From NCBI GenBank assembly GCA_964367945.1, contig CAYIZZ010000049.1, positions 1 through 15,099 on the forward strand: DNA of 15,099 nt, in the 5' to 3' direction. This stretch comes from JAAYCI01 sp964367945. Lineage in GTDB: Bacteria > Bacillota > Clostridia > Oscillospirales > Ruminococcaceae. Within the stretch, counting starts at the first letter, position 1; each line of letters begins with the position of its first letter. The notes beneath the pieces were generated by a model. That model was not told the DNA's origin. It searched no databases and saw nothing but the letters and a program-made list of their open reading frames with translations. The translations under genes and the position numbers were made by a program. Shown here piece by piece: positions 7,389-15,007 of the stretch.

Positions 7389-9968
7389 ATGTATAAAGTA
7401 AACAATAAAAAAGCCGTCCGAAACATTGCCGTAAAAAGCTTTCTGGCAAATAAAACAAGGAACATCATCGCGATTATCGCCATTACACTTACCGCTTTAC
7501 TGTTCACGTCTGTGGCCACCATCGGCCTTAGCCTTATTGACACCGTGCAATACTTCTACATGCGACAGGTGGGAACATCCCTTCACGCAGGATATAAGTA
7601 TCTGACGCAAGATTTCTATGAAAAAGTCGCAAACGACGATAAACTATCGGATATGGACTACCGAATTATTATCGGCGCACTTGATAACAAGGAGCTGGCA
7701 AAGCTACACACCGAGATGAGCTATGTGGATGAAAAGTATGTTGAGTCCTCGTTCATACAACCTATAACAGGCGCTATGCCCACCGAAAAAAATGAAGTTT
7801 TAGTGGCGGACAGTATCCTGAACGCAATGGGTTTGCCCGAAGAAATAGGCGAAGAAATAACCCTTGAATTCCGTGCAAACGGCATAGATTATGAAGAGAC
7901 TTTTATTGTTAGCGGTATTTATGAGGTTGACCCGGCGCTTACAGTGTCACACGTTTTCACATCTTATGACTATGCTGTTTCGGTAGCGCCTTTATGGACA
8001 GGCGATGATGTATTATCATATTTTGAGAAAATGTCAGATGACTTTTCTTTTATTGCAGGCTCTGTCATGACAAACTTCAACTTTTCTACCAGCTTTGACA
8101 TAGCAGGTCAAATGGACGCTTTAAACGGGCGAATGGGATTTGATATGACTTTAGTTGATTCCGGCATCAACTGGGGATATATGTCCTCTGAAGTTGATAT
8201 CACTTTAGTTATTTTGCTTACAACACTGATATTAATCATCACAAGCTCGGGCTATTTAATCATCTACAACATCTTTTTGATTTCGGTGTCAAATGACGTG
8301 AAATTTTACGGATTATTGAAAACAATAGGCACCACCTCAAAACAGCTCAAAAAAATCGTGCGCATGCAAGCGCTTATCCTATCGGCGATAGGCATCCCCC
8401 TTGGCTTAATTGCGGGATACTTCGTTGGTGCACAGCTGATGCCGGCTGTAATGGGCATGAGCACATTTAATGATTTTGTTGTCAGTATGAACCCACTAAT
8501 TTTTATTGTTGCTACCGTTTTTTCTCTTATCACCGTGCAAATTTCTTGCAACAAACCTTGCAAGTTTATTTCAAAGCTTTCACCTATTGAAGCTGTGCGG
8601 CATACCAGCACCGGCAAAAAGATGAAACATACACGGAAAGCAAAAAAAGTGACAACGCTTTTTATGGCGCTTGCAAATATCAAAAGAAACAAGCTGAAAA
8701 CCACGCTGGTGATTATTTCCATCTCCCTGTCTGCGCTTATTTTCAACATCACTTACACTTTTGTTGCAGGACTTGACATGGACGAGTATTTAAGCCGCTT
8801 TGTGATAGACGACTTTTTGGTGTCAAGCACCGACATATTAAACATGGGTGGCGAGCATACCTTGGATGGAGTCAGCGATGAATTCATAAACGAAGTGTTT
8901 ACACTCGGCGGGGTTTTAGACATAGGCAAAACTTATGTTTTAAACTCGACACATATTCTTTCAGAGCCTGCTAAGGAAAATGTAGTGAATGCCTTGGAAA
9001 AATATAACGACGAAAACTCTGAAAACTCTATTTACATGGATGGCGTTTTGGATATGCTGGATAAAAATGAAATTTATACGTTTATTTATGGTGTATCTGA
9101 AAACTTGATGGATAAACTTGTTACCGAAAGCAGTGACATTATAGGAACAAACTATTTAACACAAGAGCAAATAGAGCTTTTCAAAACAGGCGATTATGTT
9201 TTAACTACCGGGTACTATGGAGCTTCTCTTCCGGACGAGATTTACTACGGCAAAGGCGACACCGTCATGATTGATTTTGGTAGCGGTAACGTCCAAGAAT
9301 ACGAGGTACTGGATGCAGGGGTTTTACCGTATGCGCTTGGTCCACGTTTTTCTGTTCCGATTGATGTGCAGTTTATTCTGCCGGAAAGCGAGTTTTTAGC
9401 CCAGTTACCTGACAGAAACGCCTTGAATATCACAATCCGTGCAAATGAAGAAAACGTTCCTGAAATTGAAGCATTTATTGCAAATTATACAGAGAATATC
9501 GACCCTTTGATTGACTATGAAAGCAAAGCACTTTTTATGCAGGAGTTCAATGATTTAAAAAGTACATTTTCAATGACAGGCTATACCCTTAGTTTCATTT
9601 TAGGCTTTATTGGCATCATAAACTTTATAAACACCATGATAACCTCGGTGTCGTCAAGGAAACTAGAGCTTGCAATGCTGCAAAGTTTAGGCCTAACGGG
9701 CAAACAACTGAAAAAAACGCTTGTTTATGAAGGCATGTTTTACGGGGTTTTTGTGGTAGGGTTTTTGGCCACCATAGGCTCGCTGATAACTTATTATCTA
9801 GTGAACATGCTGAGCACTTCTATCATTGCCTCAAACTATAGCTTCGAGCTTTTGCCACTGATTGTTATATCGCTACTGCTGGGTGTTATATCTTTCATAA
9901 CACCGCTTATTATTTATCATCATGTGAAAAGCAAATCTGTTGTAGAACGGCTTCGTGAAATAGGCTAA
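7389..9968 (+). CDS. Large FtsX-superfamily ABC transporter permease (859 residues)
   Basis: AGGTGG lies 4 bases before the start. Hydrophobic segments lie near residues 25-50, 270-300, 327-350, 368-388, 437-460, 733-756, 780-806 and 820-845: eight helices in two FtsX-type halves. Two large extracytoplasmic domains follow helices 1 and 5 (about 51-269 and 461-730). The first half ends in SCNKPCKFISKLSPIEAVR, a sequence common at this point in clostridial permeases of this group. The architecture differs from the leftward BceB-type permease, which has a single external domain. It is likely to act on a peptide or lipid-like substrate in the envelope with the ATPase next door. Substrate unknown. 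It may also feed information to the membrane-less kinase. Confidence 0.93.
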   Translation: MYKVNNKKAVRNIAVKSFLANKTRNIIAIIAITLTALLFTSVATIGLSLIDTVQYFYMRQVGTSLHAGYKYLTQDFYEKVANDDKLSDMDYRIIIGALDNKELAKLHTEMSYVDEKYVESSFIQPITGAMPTEKNEVLVADSILNAMGLPEEIGEEITLEFRANGIDYEETFIVSGIYEVDPALTVSHVFTSYDYAVSVAPLWTGDDVLSYFEKMSDDFSFIAGSVMTNFNFSTSFDIAGQMDALNGRMGFDMTLVDSGINWGYMSSEVDITLVILLTTLILIITSSGYLIIYNIFLISVSNDVKFYGLLKTIGTTSKQLKKIVRMQALILSAIGIPLGLIAGYFVGAQLMPAVMGMSTFNDFVVSMNPLIFIVATVFSLITVQISCNKPCKFISKLSPIEAVRHTSTGKKMKHTRKAKKVTTLFMALANIKRNKLKTTLVIISISLSALIFNITYTFVAGLDMDEYLSRFVIDDFLVSSTDILNMGGEHTLDGVSDEFINEVFTLGGVLDIGKTYVLNSTHILSEPAKENVVNALEKYNDENSENSIYMDGVLDMLDKNEIYTFIYGVSENLMDKLVTESSDIIGTNYLTQEQIELFKTGDYVLTTGYYGASLPDEIYYGKGDTVMIDFGSGNVQEYEVLDAGVLPYALGPRFSVPIDVQFILPESEFLAQLPDRNALNITIRANEENVPEIEAFIANYTENIDPLIDYESKALFMQEFNDLKSTFSMTGYTLSFILGFIGIINFINTMITSVSSRKLELAMLQSLGLTGKQLKKTLVYEGMFYGVFVVGFLATIGSLITYYLVNMLSTSIIASNYSFELLPLIVISLLLGVISFITPLIIYHHVKSKSVVERLREIG

Positions 9969-10099
9969 GTTTCTCAGTTTTGAAAAATCCGAGCCTAAAC
10001 GGTAGGGATAAACTTAATACATCATCGCTTGGCTTTGACTTTGGTTTATTTACAATATGTTTCATCAAGGGTTATTTATATAACAAGGAGATTAACTTT

Positions 10100-10189
10100 A
10101 TGAAGAAAAGTATACTAATTTCGTTACTCTCACTATGCTTGGTGATGCTAATTTCTTGCACTAAAAATGAAAACGCCGAAGCTATTTAA
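10100..10189 (+). pseudogene. Stump of a lipoprotein gene (29 codons)
   Basis: AAGGAG stands 9 bases before an ATG at 10100. The product MKKSILISLLSLCLVMLISC plus nine residues is a perfect lipoprotein signal peptide (positively charged start, hydrophobic core, lipobox LISC with C20), but it stops only nine residues after the cysteine. A second frame beginning at ATG 10167 stays open to a TGA at 10253 and would encode 28 residues (starting MKTPKLFKVSDRQFNEEF). This looks like the frameshifted or internally deleted remains of a longer lipoprotein. A genuine very small secreted peptide is the alternative. It lies 131 bp after the permease, in the same direction. Confidence 0.5.
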
Positions 10190-10311
10190 AGTATCTGACA
10201 GACAATTCAATGAAGAGTTTATTGATTCAGTGGTATCGCTATATAAAGAATGATATTTTGGTGTGAGATACCTGATTTTTGATTTGTTTGTAAAAATAAG
10301 ACATAGCATAA

Positions 10312-10354
10312 AAAGGTTTGTTTTCGTTCCGAAAGGAATAGAAAACAAACCTTT
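10312..10354. terminator. Strong bidirectional hairpin terminator
   Basis: A perfect 14-bp stem (10312-10325 with 10341-10354) encloses an inner TTCC-GAAA-GGAA hairpin at 10327-10338. The stem is followed by a T-rich stretch on the plus strand (TTTATTT) and by five T on the minus strand. It can end transcription of the rightward transporter operon and of leftward transcription from the EAL gene. Confidence 0.8.
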
Positions 10355-10397
10355 ATTTGCAAGTTTATTTACCTTTTGCATTGAATTTCAAGCAAAC

Positions 10398-10422
10398 AAA
10401 AAGCACCCATCTATATGAGTGC
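10398..10422 (-). terminator. Terminator-like hairpin in repeat copy 1
   Basis: On the minus strand GCACTCAT-ATAG-ATGGGTGC forms an 8-bp stem with one G-T wobble, followed by TTTTT (plus-strand 10402-10398). This is the form of a Rho-independent terminator for leftward transcription. Confidence 0.65.
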
Positions 10423-10493
10423 CAATTTGGTGCCGAGCTTCTCGGCTGGTACCCTCAGTAGGAAATCGGACTTGCGTTGAATTTCGAGCAAAC

Positions 10494-10518
10494 AAAAAGC
10501 ACCCATCTATATGAGTGC
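10494..10518 (-). terminator. Terminator-like hairpin in repeat copy 2
   Basis: Identical to the copy 1 hairpin, 96 bp further right, and so the first one met by transcription coming from the EAL gene at 10840. It may be that gene's functional terminator. Confidence 0.65.
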
Positions 10519-10567
10519 CAATTTGGTGCCGAGCTTCTCGGCTGGTACCCTCAGTAGGAAATCGGAC

Positions 10568-10839
10568 TACATTTCATCCTTAGGAGTTTCGGCCGTAGCG
10601 TGGTTTGTGCTTTTTGGTATTCGCTATAAACACTGTGAAGTGTCAGCTTTTCTTAGGGACAAAGTGCTCGACTGTGTTTTGTGAACGTGTACATATACAA
10701 GCGCTTCTCTCCTATCTTGTTTGCAGGTTGTTTGCAAACCAGATGATTACGGGTGATGTTATTGGTTCGGATTGCATTGGGTTGGCTAGGTTTCAATGAA
10801 GCGAATCAGCATCGTCGCCTTACTACTGCAAATTTTCAA
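10568..10839. other. Intergenic stretch without a convincing gene
   Basis: 272 bp between the tandem repeats and the stop of the EAL gene. An open frame at 10605-10799 has no ribosome binding site, is rich in Cys and Phe, and does not look like a protein. An inverted repeat GTTTGC (10719-10724) / GCAAAC (10734-10739) and a small CACT-GTGA-AGTG hairpin near 10631 are visible. The end of the stretch is AT-rich. Confidence 0.6.
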
Positions 10840-13077
10840 CTATAATTTAATTATACTTTTATCGCTATCACAAAACGCTCTAAACTCATCTTCAAACATT
10901 GGCTTTGCATAATAATAACCTTGTACGATGTCGCAATCTATTTCTTTCAGCATAATTAAATCCTCTAAAGTTTCTACTCCTTCTGCAACCGTTTTTATAT
11001 TCAAGTCTTTCGATAATCTTATTACGCTGGCTACAACAGCTATGCCTCGTTCGCGAGTTTGTGATGCTACAAAAAAGCTCCTATCCAATTTCAAAACATC
11101 AACTTGTGTGTTTTTCAACAGTCCTAATGAGCTATATCCAGTGCCAAAATCATCCATAAATACCTTGAAGCCTTCTTTATGCAAATCATTTATAAATGAA
11201 TTCAAATCACAATCAGTACTAAGCATACTTGTTTCGGTTATTTCTATTCCCAAGTATTTGGGGTCAACATCATATTTCTTGCGTATCGCCGCTAGATTTG
11301 AAACAAAATCTACAGAGTACAAATTCTTTCTTGAAAAATTAACCGATATGGCAAACGGCTTTCTTCCTTCTTTTTCCCATGAACTCAAAAAAATACAAGC
11401 TTTTTCAAACATGTACATATCAAGTTTTAATATAAAACCATTTTCTTCAAAAAGGGGAATAAATTCATTTGGAGCTCTAAATCCTGCATCGGGGCTTATC
11501 CATCTTACCAGCGCCTCAGCTGCAATCATCTCTCCTGATTTCAAACCTAATTCAGGTTGTAAAACCATCTTAAATTCACCATCTAAAAGCGCTTTTTCCA
11601 TAGTATTTTCTATTTCTTTTGCTTTTATCGCATCGCTTAAATATTCATCTATAAAAATACTATTGTGTAATTTTTCTTCCTTTGCTTTTCGGTGAGCAAT
11701 ATTCACCTTCTCGATACATGTTTGAATATCTTGCAGGTCACTTTCGTTTATGTAATAAAATCCCGAAACAATTCGAAGATTATATTTAAAATTCTCGCCT
11801 AGATTTCTATATAATCTACGCCTATAATCGTCATACCAATTCTCTGTTTCGTCTTTTGAATATGCTATCAAAGTCAAAAATTCATCATTATATATATGTG
11901 AAGATAAGAAGTCATACTTGCCTTCGGATTGAATAGAAGCCGCCATACTTTTTAATATCTTATCTCCTTCTAAGACACTAAGCGTTTCATTGACTAATCT
12001 AAAGTTTTCTATATCAAATTTTATAAGTAAAAATTTCTTCGTATGATGGTCATTTATAAAGTTTGGCGCGTCTAATTTGAATTTCAGCAAAGTGCTTATT
12101 CTTGTAAGCGGCGAAATATAGGCTATTTCTTCAAGGTTTTTAAGATGTTTACGTCGATTTAGCCCAATGAAATAAGCAAACAAACATATAATTAATACCA
12201 AAGATGAAGAAACAATTGTACTTATAATTATAATATGGTTTGTAGTAGATTGAATGATTGTTTCAGGGATAATGGACATAATGTACCAATCTTTTACACC
12301 AACAGATGTATAAATTACTCGATACAATTCTCCATTAAACTCAATTTTCTGCTCGCCTATACTTCCGTTTGATATATCTGTTTTAAGCAAGTCAAGCTCA
12401 TCATGATCTACTAAATTAAAACCAGATATAACATCAAACACATTTTCATGCGGAATAAAATACGTATTATCAACGCCGTTTGAGATTATATTACCTTTAC
12501 TATCTATCAAAAGATTTGCAAAAATCCCATCAATGGGGTTTACGAAAATACCATTAAGCGTATCTACATAATTTAGTCCTGCTAAAACTCCACGAGTCTC
12601 GCCATTTGCAATCATCGGCGTTGAGATAACTATGGTACTAATCCCATTTTGCTCAGTAGCAATTAATTCGCTTATTGTAGTTTCACCACTCATAGCATTT
12701 TGAAAATATGGTTCCGCATAAGCATCGCCAACATTTCCATCGCTTCCCACTGCGTATCCATTTGGATTTATTACCATTACATAGTCAAAGCTTTCAGAAA
12801 TATAATTATACTCACCTGATTCAAAATCAACATATCTTAAATAATCCCAAACAGGCAGTAAAGAAGCTGTCGATTCAAGAAGATTAATATTTGATTCGAA
12901 CTCAAGTTTAAATGTGTCTACATTGTTATCCATCAACTGCTCAATACTTTGATTAGACAATCCATTAATTTCATCTCTTATAAAAAAATTATAAGTAAGC
13001 GTCGAAATAATCAAAAGTATAACAACAGTAATACCGGCAATAACCTGCAATAATTGATTTCTTAGTAAATTCTTCAT
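10840..13077 (-). CDS. Membrane-bound c-di-GMP phosphodiesterase with Cache-like sensor, degenerate GGDEF and EAL domains
   Basis: 745 residues. Order: membrane helix about 11-33; extracytoplasmic Cache-like sensor about 34-277 (FDYVMVINPNGYAVGSDG and AEPYFQNAMSGE are typical); second helix about 279-305; GGDEF-type domain about 320-470; EAL domain about 485-735. The GGDEF signature reads YNDEF at 396-400, so cyclase activity is unlikely. The EAL domain keeps its key motifs: EAL 521-523, N580, E612 in EITET, DDFGTG at 642-647, K663 in KLDRSF, E699 in AEGVET and Q719 in QGYYYAKP. It should therefore hydrolyse c-di-GMP. GGAG lies 6-7 bases before the ATG. The upstream neighbour is an orphan solute-binding lipoprotein, which could present a ligand to the sensor (inference). 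Confidence 0.93.
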   Translation of the reverse strand: MKNLLRNQLLQVIAGITVVILLIISTLTYNFFIRDEINGLSNQSIEQLMDNNVDTFKLEFESNINLLESTASLLPVWDYLRYVDFESGEYNYISESFDYVMVINPNGYAVGSDGNVGDAYAEPYFQNAMSGETTISELIATEQNGISTIVISTPMIANGETRGVLAGLNYVDTLNGIFVNPIDGIFANLLIDSKGNIISNGVDNTYFIPHENVFDVISGFNLVDHDELDLLKTDISNGSIGEQKIEFNGELYRVIYTSVGVKDWYIMSIIPETIIQSTTNHIIIISTIVSSSLVLIICLFAYFIGLNRRKHLKNLEEIAYISPLTRISTLLKFKLDAPNFINDHHTKKFLLIKFDIENFRLVNETLSVLEGDKILKSMAASIQSEGKYDFLSSHIYNDEFLTLIAYSKDETENWYDDYRRRLYRNLGENFKYNLRIVSGFYYINESDLQDIQTCIEKVNIAHRKAKEEKLHNSIFIDEYLSDAIKAKEIENTMEKALLDGEFKMVLQPELGLKSGEMIAAEALVRWISPDAGFRAPNEFIPLFEENGFILKLDMYMFEKACIFLSSWEKEGRKPFAISVNFSRKNLYSVDFVSNLAAIRKKYDVDPKYLGIEITETSMLSTDCDLNSFINDLHKEGFKVFMDDFGTGYSSLGLLKNTQVDVLKLDRSFFVASQTRERGIAVVASVIRLSKDLNIKTVAEGVETLEDLIMLKEIDCDIVQGYYYAKPMFEDEFRAFCDSDKSIIKL

Positions 13078-13085
13078 TCCCTACT

Positions 13086-13143
13086 CCATACTGATATGTT
13101 TTTGTATGGGAACATGAGTAGCATTTAAAATTCTGCTCATGTT
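13086..13143 (-). promoter_or_regulatory. Two adjacent inverted repeats in the leader of the EAL gene
   Basis: AACATGAG (13111-13118) pairs with CTCATGTT (13136-13143), loop 17. One base away, CCATAC (13086-13091) pairs with GTATGG (13104-13109), loop 12. In the transcript the second stem includes the first two bases of the GGAG ribosome binding site. They could be DNA operators or an RNA structure controlling translation. It does not match a c-di-GMP riboswitch that I can recognise. Confidence 0.45.
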
Positions 13144-13181
13144 AACGATTTTTGTGATGCATCGGCACAAACACTATGGAT

Positions 13182-13208
13182 AAAAAAGAGATCGTCAGCT
13201 TCTTTTTT
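13182..13208 (-). terminator. Possible weak terminator after the solute-binding protein
   Basis: AAAAAAGA (13182-13189) and TCTTTTTT (13201-13208) form an 8-bp, almost all A-T stem with an 11-base loop, about 33 bp beyond the stop of the binding-protein gene. There is no GC-rich core, so termination would be partial at best and read-through into the EAL gene is possible. Confidence 0.35.
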
Positions 13209-13240
13209 TCCATTTCATTTCTTTGAAGATAATATCAATT

Positions 13241-14596
13241 TTAAGCGTTTATCTTTTCATCAAGATAATTTACATATTCATCTGCAGACTCAGTAACATC
13301 TTCGCCATTTAAAATCTTTTGAAGCATTTGAAACCATGCACCTCGTTGTTCAGTCCATCCAATCGTTACTTGGTAATAATCTCCGAGATTTTTCATGAAC
13401 GGAAAATATCCCATCATTCTTTCTTCATGTGCAGTTCCTATATACACATCACTATATAGACTGTTTACAGGAAAAAATTGAGTCGCAAGAATGCTCTTTT
13501 CTCTTTGTACTGGGTCATCGGCTAAAAATTCAATAAATAACTTTGACGCACTTGCTCTATCGGTATCTCCGTTATTAAATATTCCAAACCCCCAAATTCC
13601 GCCTTGCAGCTGAGCAATTCCATCATCAGAAGGAAAATTCATTGCAAAGGGGGTGAAATCTACTTGCTGTGCATATAAAGATTCATTTGCAGCATTCCAA
13701 GCAAGAGTAATTGCGGTTTCTTGAGAAGCGAACATTTGCAGTTCTTCCGCGGCTGCAATATTAGGGTTATGATTTAATGAGCCATTTTCAACCATATCTT
13801 GCAGTAAAGATAAGCCTTTTAAGCCAAGCTCGTCATTGATTGTATAGGCATTGTGGTCTTCATTAGTGAAAGATGCTCCATAAAAGTTAGTAACTAAGGC
13901 CCTTGTTCCTTGGTCGCCACCTTGTCCTCCTGTGTAAACCACACCGGGGAATTCAATTAGATTGCTATCACGAATAGTTTCCATAGCAGCAATAAAATCA
14001 TCGGTTGTCCAAGTTCTGTTTTCCTCATCAATATATTTCAAGGCACCTGATTTTTCAAAAACTTCATAGTTAATTGCCATAACATGAGCGGTCATTACTA
14101 ATGGATATTGATAAAATGCACCGTCAGGAGCCCTACAAGCATCAACAACCTCTTTTGAGATTTCCGCGATATTAGCAGTGGTTTCTTCGTCCCACATATC
14201 GCTTAAATCAATCATGAGCCCTCTTGCGCCCCAATTTGCTACCAAGCGCTCCGGACCCTCAAGCACAATATCCGGAGCATCTCTTCGCTGAATGGCTTCT
14301 TCAATTTGGGCATCACCCGTTGCAAAATCAAGCATCTTTACATTGACGGTGATATCAGGATAAATCTCATTAAATTCTTTGGCAAAGCCTTTTACTATAT
14401 CTTCATTTCCAAAATCGCCTATTGGAAACGCCCAAAAGTCAATCTCAACAGTATTAGTTTGTACACTATCACTTTCTGATATCTGTGACTCAGGCTTTTG
14501 ATCAGATGTAGAGATATTATCTTCACTCGTTACACAAGATGTGCTCAGCAGTAACAATGAAATGCAAAAAAAACATGCAAAAAATCTTCTTAACAT
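13241..14596 (-). CDS. Solute-binding lipoprotein of an ABC importer (family 1 type), orphan
   Basis: 451 residues from the ATG at 14596, which has AAAGGAG 8 bases upstream. An in-frame TTG at 14614 is less likely because it precedes that site. Lipoprotein signal: MLRRFFACFF, a hydrophobic core, and the lipobox STSC with C21. A Ser/Glu-rich linker follows to about residue 45, then the periplasmic-binding fold starting VEIDFWAFPIGDF. Features typical of sugar-binding (family 1) proteins include YPDITVNVKMLDF early on, PDIVLEGPERLVANWGARG, and the FIEFLADDPVQRE segment near the C-terminus. No importer permease or ATPase genes are nearby. The gene downstream, 163 bp away in the same direction, encodes the Cache/EAL membrane protein. 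Ligand unknown. Confidence 0.92.
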   Translation of the reverse strand: MLRRFFACFFCISLLLLSTSCVTSEDNISTSDQKPESQISESDSVQTNTVEIDFWAFPIGDFGNEDIVKGFAKEFNEIYPDITVNVKMLDFATGDAQIEEAIQRRDAPDIVLEGPERLVANWGARGLMIDLSDMWDEETTANIAEISKEVVDACRAPDGAFYQYPLVMTAHVMAINYEVFEKSGALKYIDEENRTWTTDDFIAAMETIRDSNLIEFPGVVYTGGQGGDQGTRALVTNFYGASFTNEDHNAYTINDELGLKGLSLLQDMVENGSLNHNPNIAAAEELQMFASQETAITLAWNAANESLYAQQVDFTPFAMNFPSDDGIAQLQGGIWGFGIFNNGDTDRASASKLFIEFLADDPVQREKSILATQFFPVNSLYSDVYIGTAHEERMMGYFPFMKNLGDYYQVTIGWTEQRGAWFQMLQKILNGEDVTESADEYVNYLDEKINA

Positions 14597-14690
14597 AATG
14601 AACACTCCTTTCAAAAATCCTTCATCGGTTGTAGCAGAGTTCTTTATGTTTTGTCAAAAAACAATGACGTTTTTGGGGGTTTATCTAAAA

Positions 14691-14718
14691 GCAAATTTGC
14701 AATTTTATTCGTTATAAC
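14691..14718. promoter_or_regulatory. Two perfect palindromes at the start of the binding-protein transcript
   Basis: GTTATAAC (14711-14718) overlaps the inferred start point, and GCAAATTTGC (14691-14700) lies about 13-22 bases downstream of it. Palindromes placed just after a strong promoter are typical repressor sites. The protein that would bind them is not in this window. Confidence 0.4.
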
Positions 14719-14719
14719 A

Positions 14720-14748
14720 ATTATACTCCCACTTATTTGCAAAGTCAA
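14720..14748 (-). promoter_or_regulatory. Strong promoter for the solute-binding protein
   Basis: Minus strand TTGACT (14743-14748), exactly 17 bp, then TATAAT (14720-14725): 11 of 12 consensus bases. Transcription would start near 14713, giving a leader of about 117 bases. A second possible promoter (TTGACA at 14652-14657, 18 bp, TACAAC at 14628-14633) lies within that leader. Confidence 0.8.
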
Positions 14749-15007
14749 TTGCACTATAATTTCATTACTTTAATAATCCATTCCTGTGTAGCATACTTTA
14801 TTTCGCCTCTTATAAACCAAATTTGATAAGCTATCTTTATCGGTACATAATATGCTCATCACGGCAGCTCGATGGGAAATATACAGTCGGGATGTCGTTT
14901 ACTGAACTGTCGGTTTTTGCTGCCACAGCACAGTAGGAATACACGGCTATACCCTTAGTTTGCAAAAAAACATTTGCAAGTTTTAGACTTTTTCAAAGTT
15001 TTGTTTC
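14749..15007. other. Intergenic stretch without a convincing gene
   Basis: No frame with a ribosome binding site is found. A 29-codon frame on the minus strand (14770-14859) lacks one. A nested inverted repeat is visible: GGCAGC (14863-14868) with GCTGCC (14919-14924), and inside it ACAGT (14883-14887) with ACTGT (14906-14910), suggesting a structured RNA or remnant element. Confidence 0.5.

Larger units (their letters stand above)
10376..10567. repeat. 96-bp unit repeated twice in tandem
   Basis: Copy 1 is 10376-10471 and copy 2 is 10472-10567. They differ by only two A/G changes (10380 versus 10476 and 10390 versus 10486). Each unit holds a GCCGAG-CTT-CTCGGC hairpin (10432-10446 in copy 1) and a terminator-like hairpin. 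There is no protein-coding frame through the unit without stops. Nature unknown: a duplicated small RNA or terminator unit, or a dispersed intergenic repeat. Confidence 0.95.

Noticed and set aside
10148..10381. 77-codon minus-strand frame
   Set aside because: It runs through the perfect hairpin terminator and the antisense of the lipoprotein stump; no start signal.
10376..10567. CRISPR array
   Set aside because: Two adjacent 96-bp copies with no spacers between them and no cas genes.
10376..10567. T-box leader suggested by GGTACC near a terminator hairpin
   Set aside because: The conserved T-box sequence around TGGNACC and a downstream aminoacyl-tRNA or amino-acid gene are absent.
10605..10799. 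64-codon plus-strand frame
   Set aside because: No ribosome binding site, unusual Cys/Phe-rich composition, lies in repeat-rich intergenic DNA.
13078..13240. c-di-GMP riboswitch before the EAL gene
   Set aside because: The characteristic conserved bases of the known c-di-GMP riboswitch classes were not recognised; only simple inverted repeats are seen.
14770..14859. 29-codon minus-strand frame (starts MSILCTDKDS)
   Set aside because: No ribosome binding site and very short; kept only as a remark because it ends just before the binding-protein promoter.
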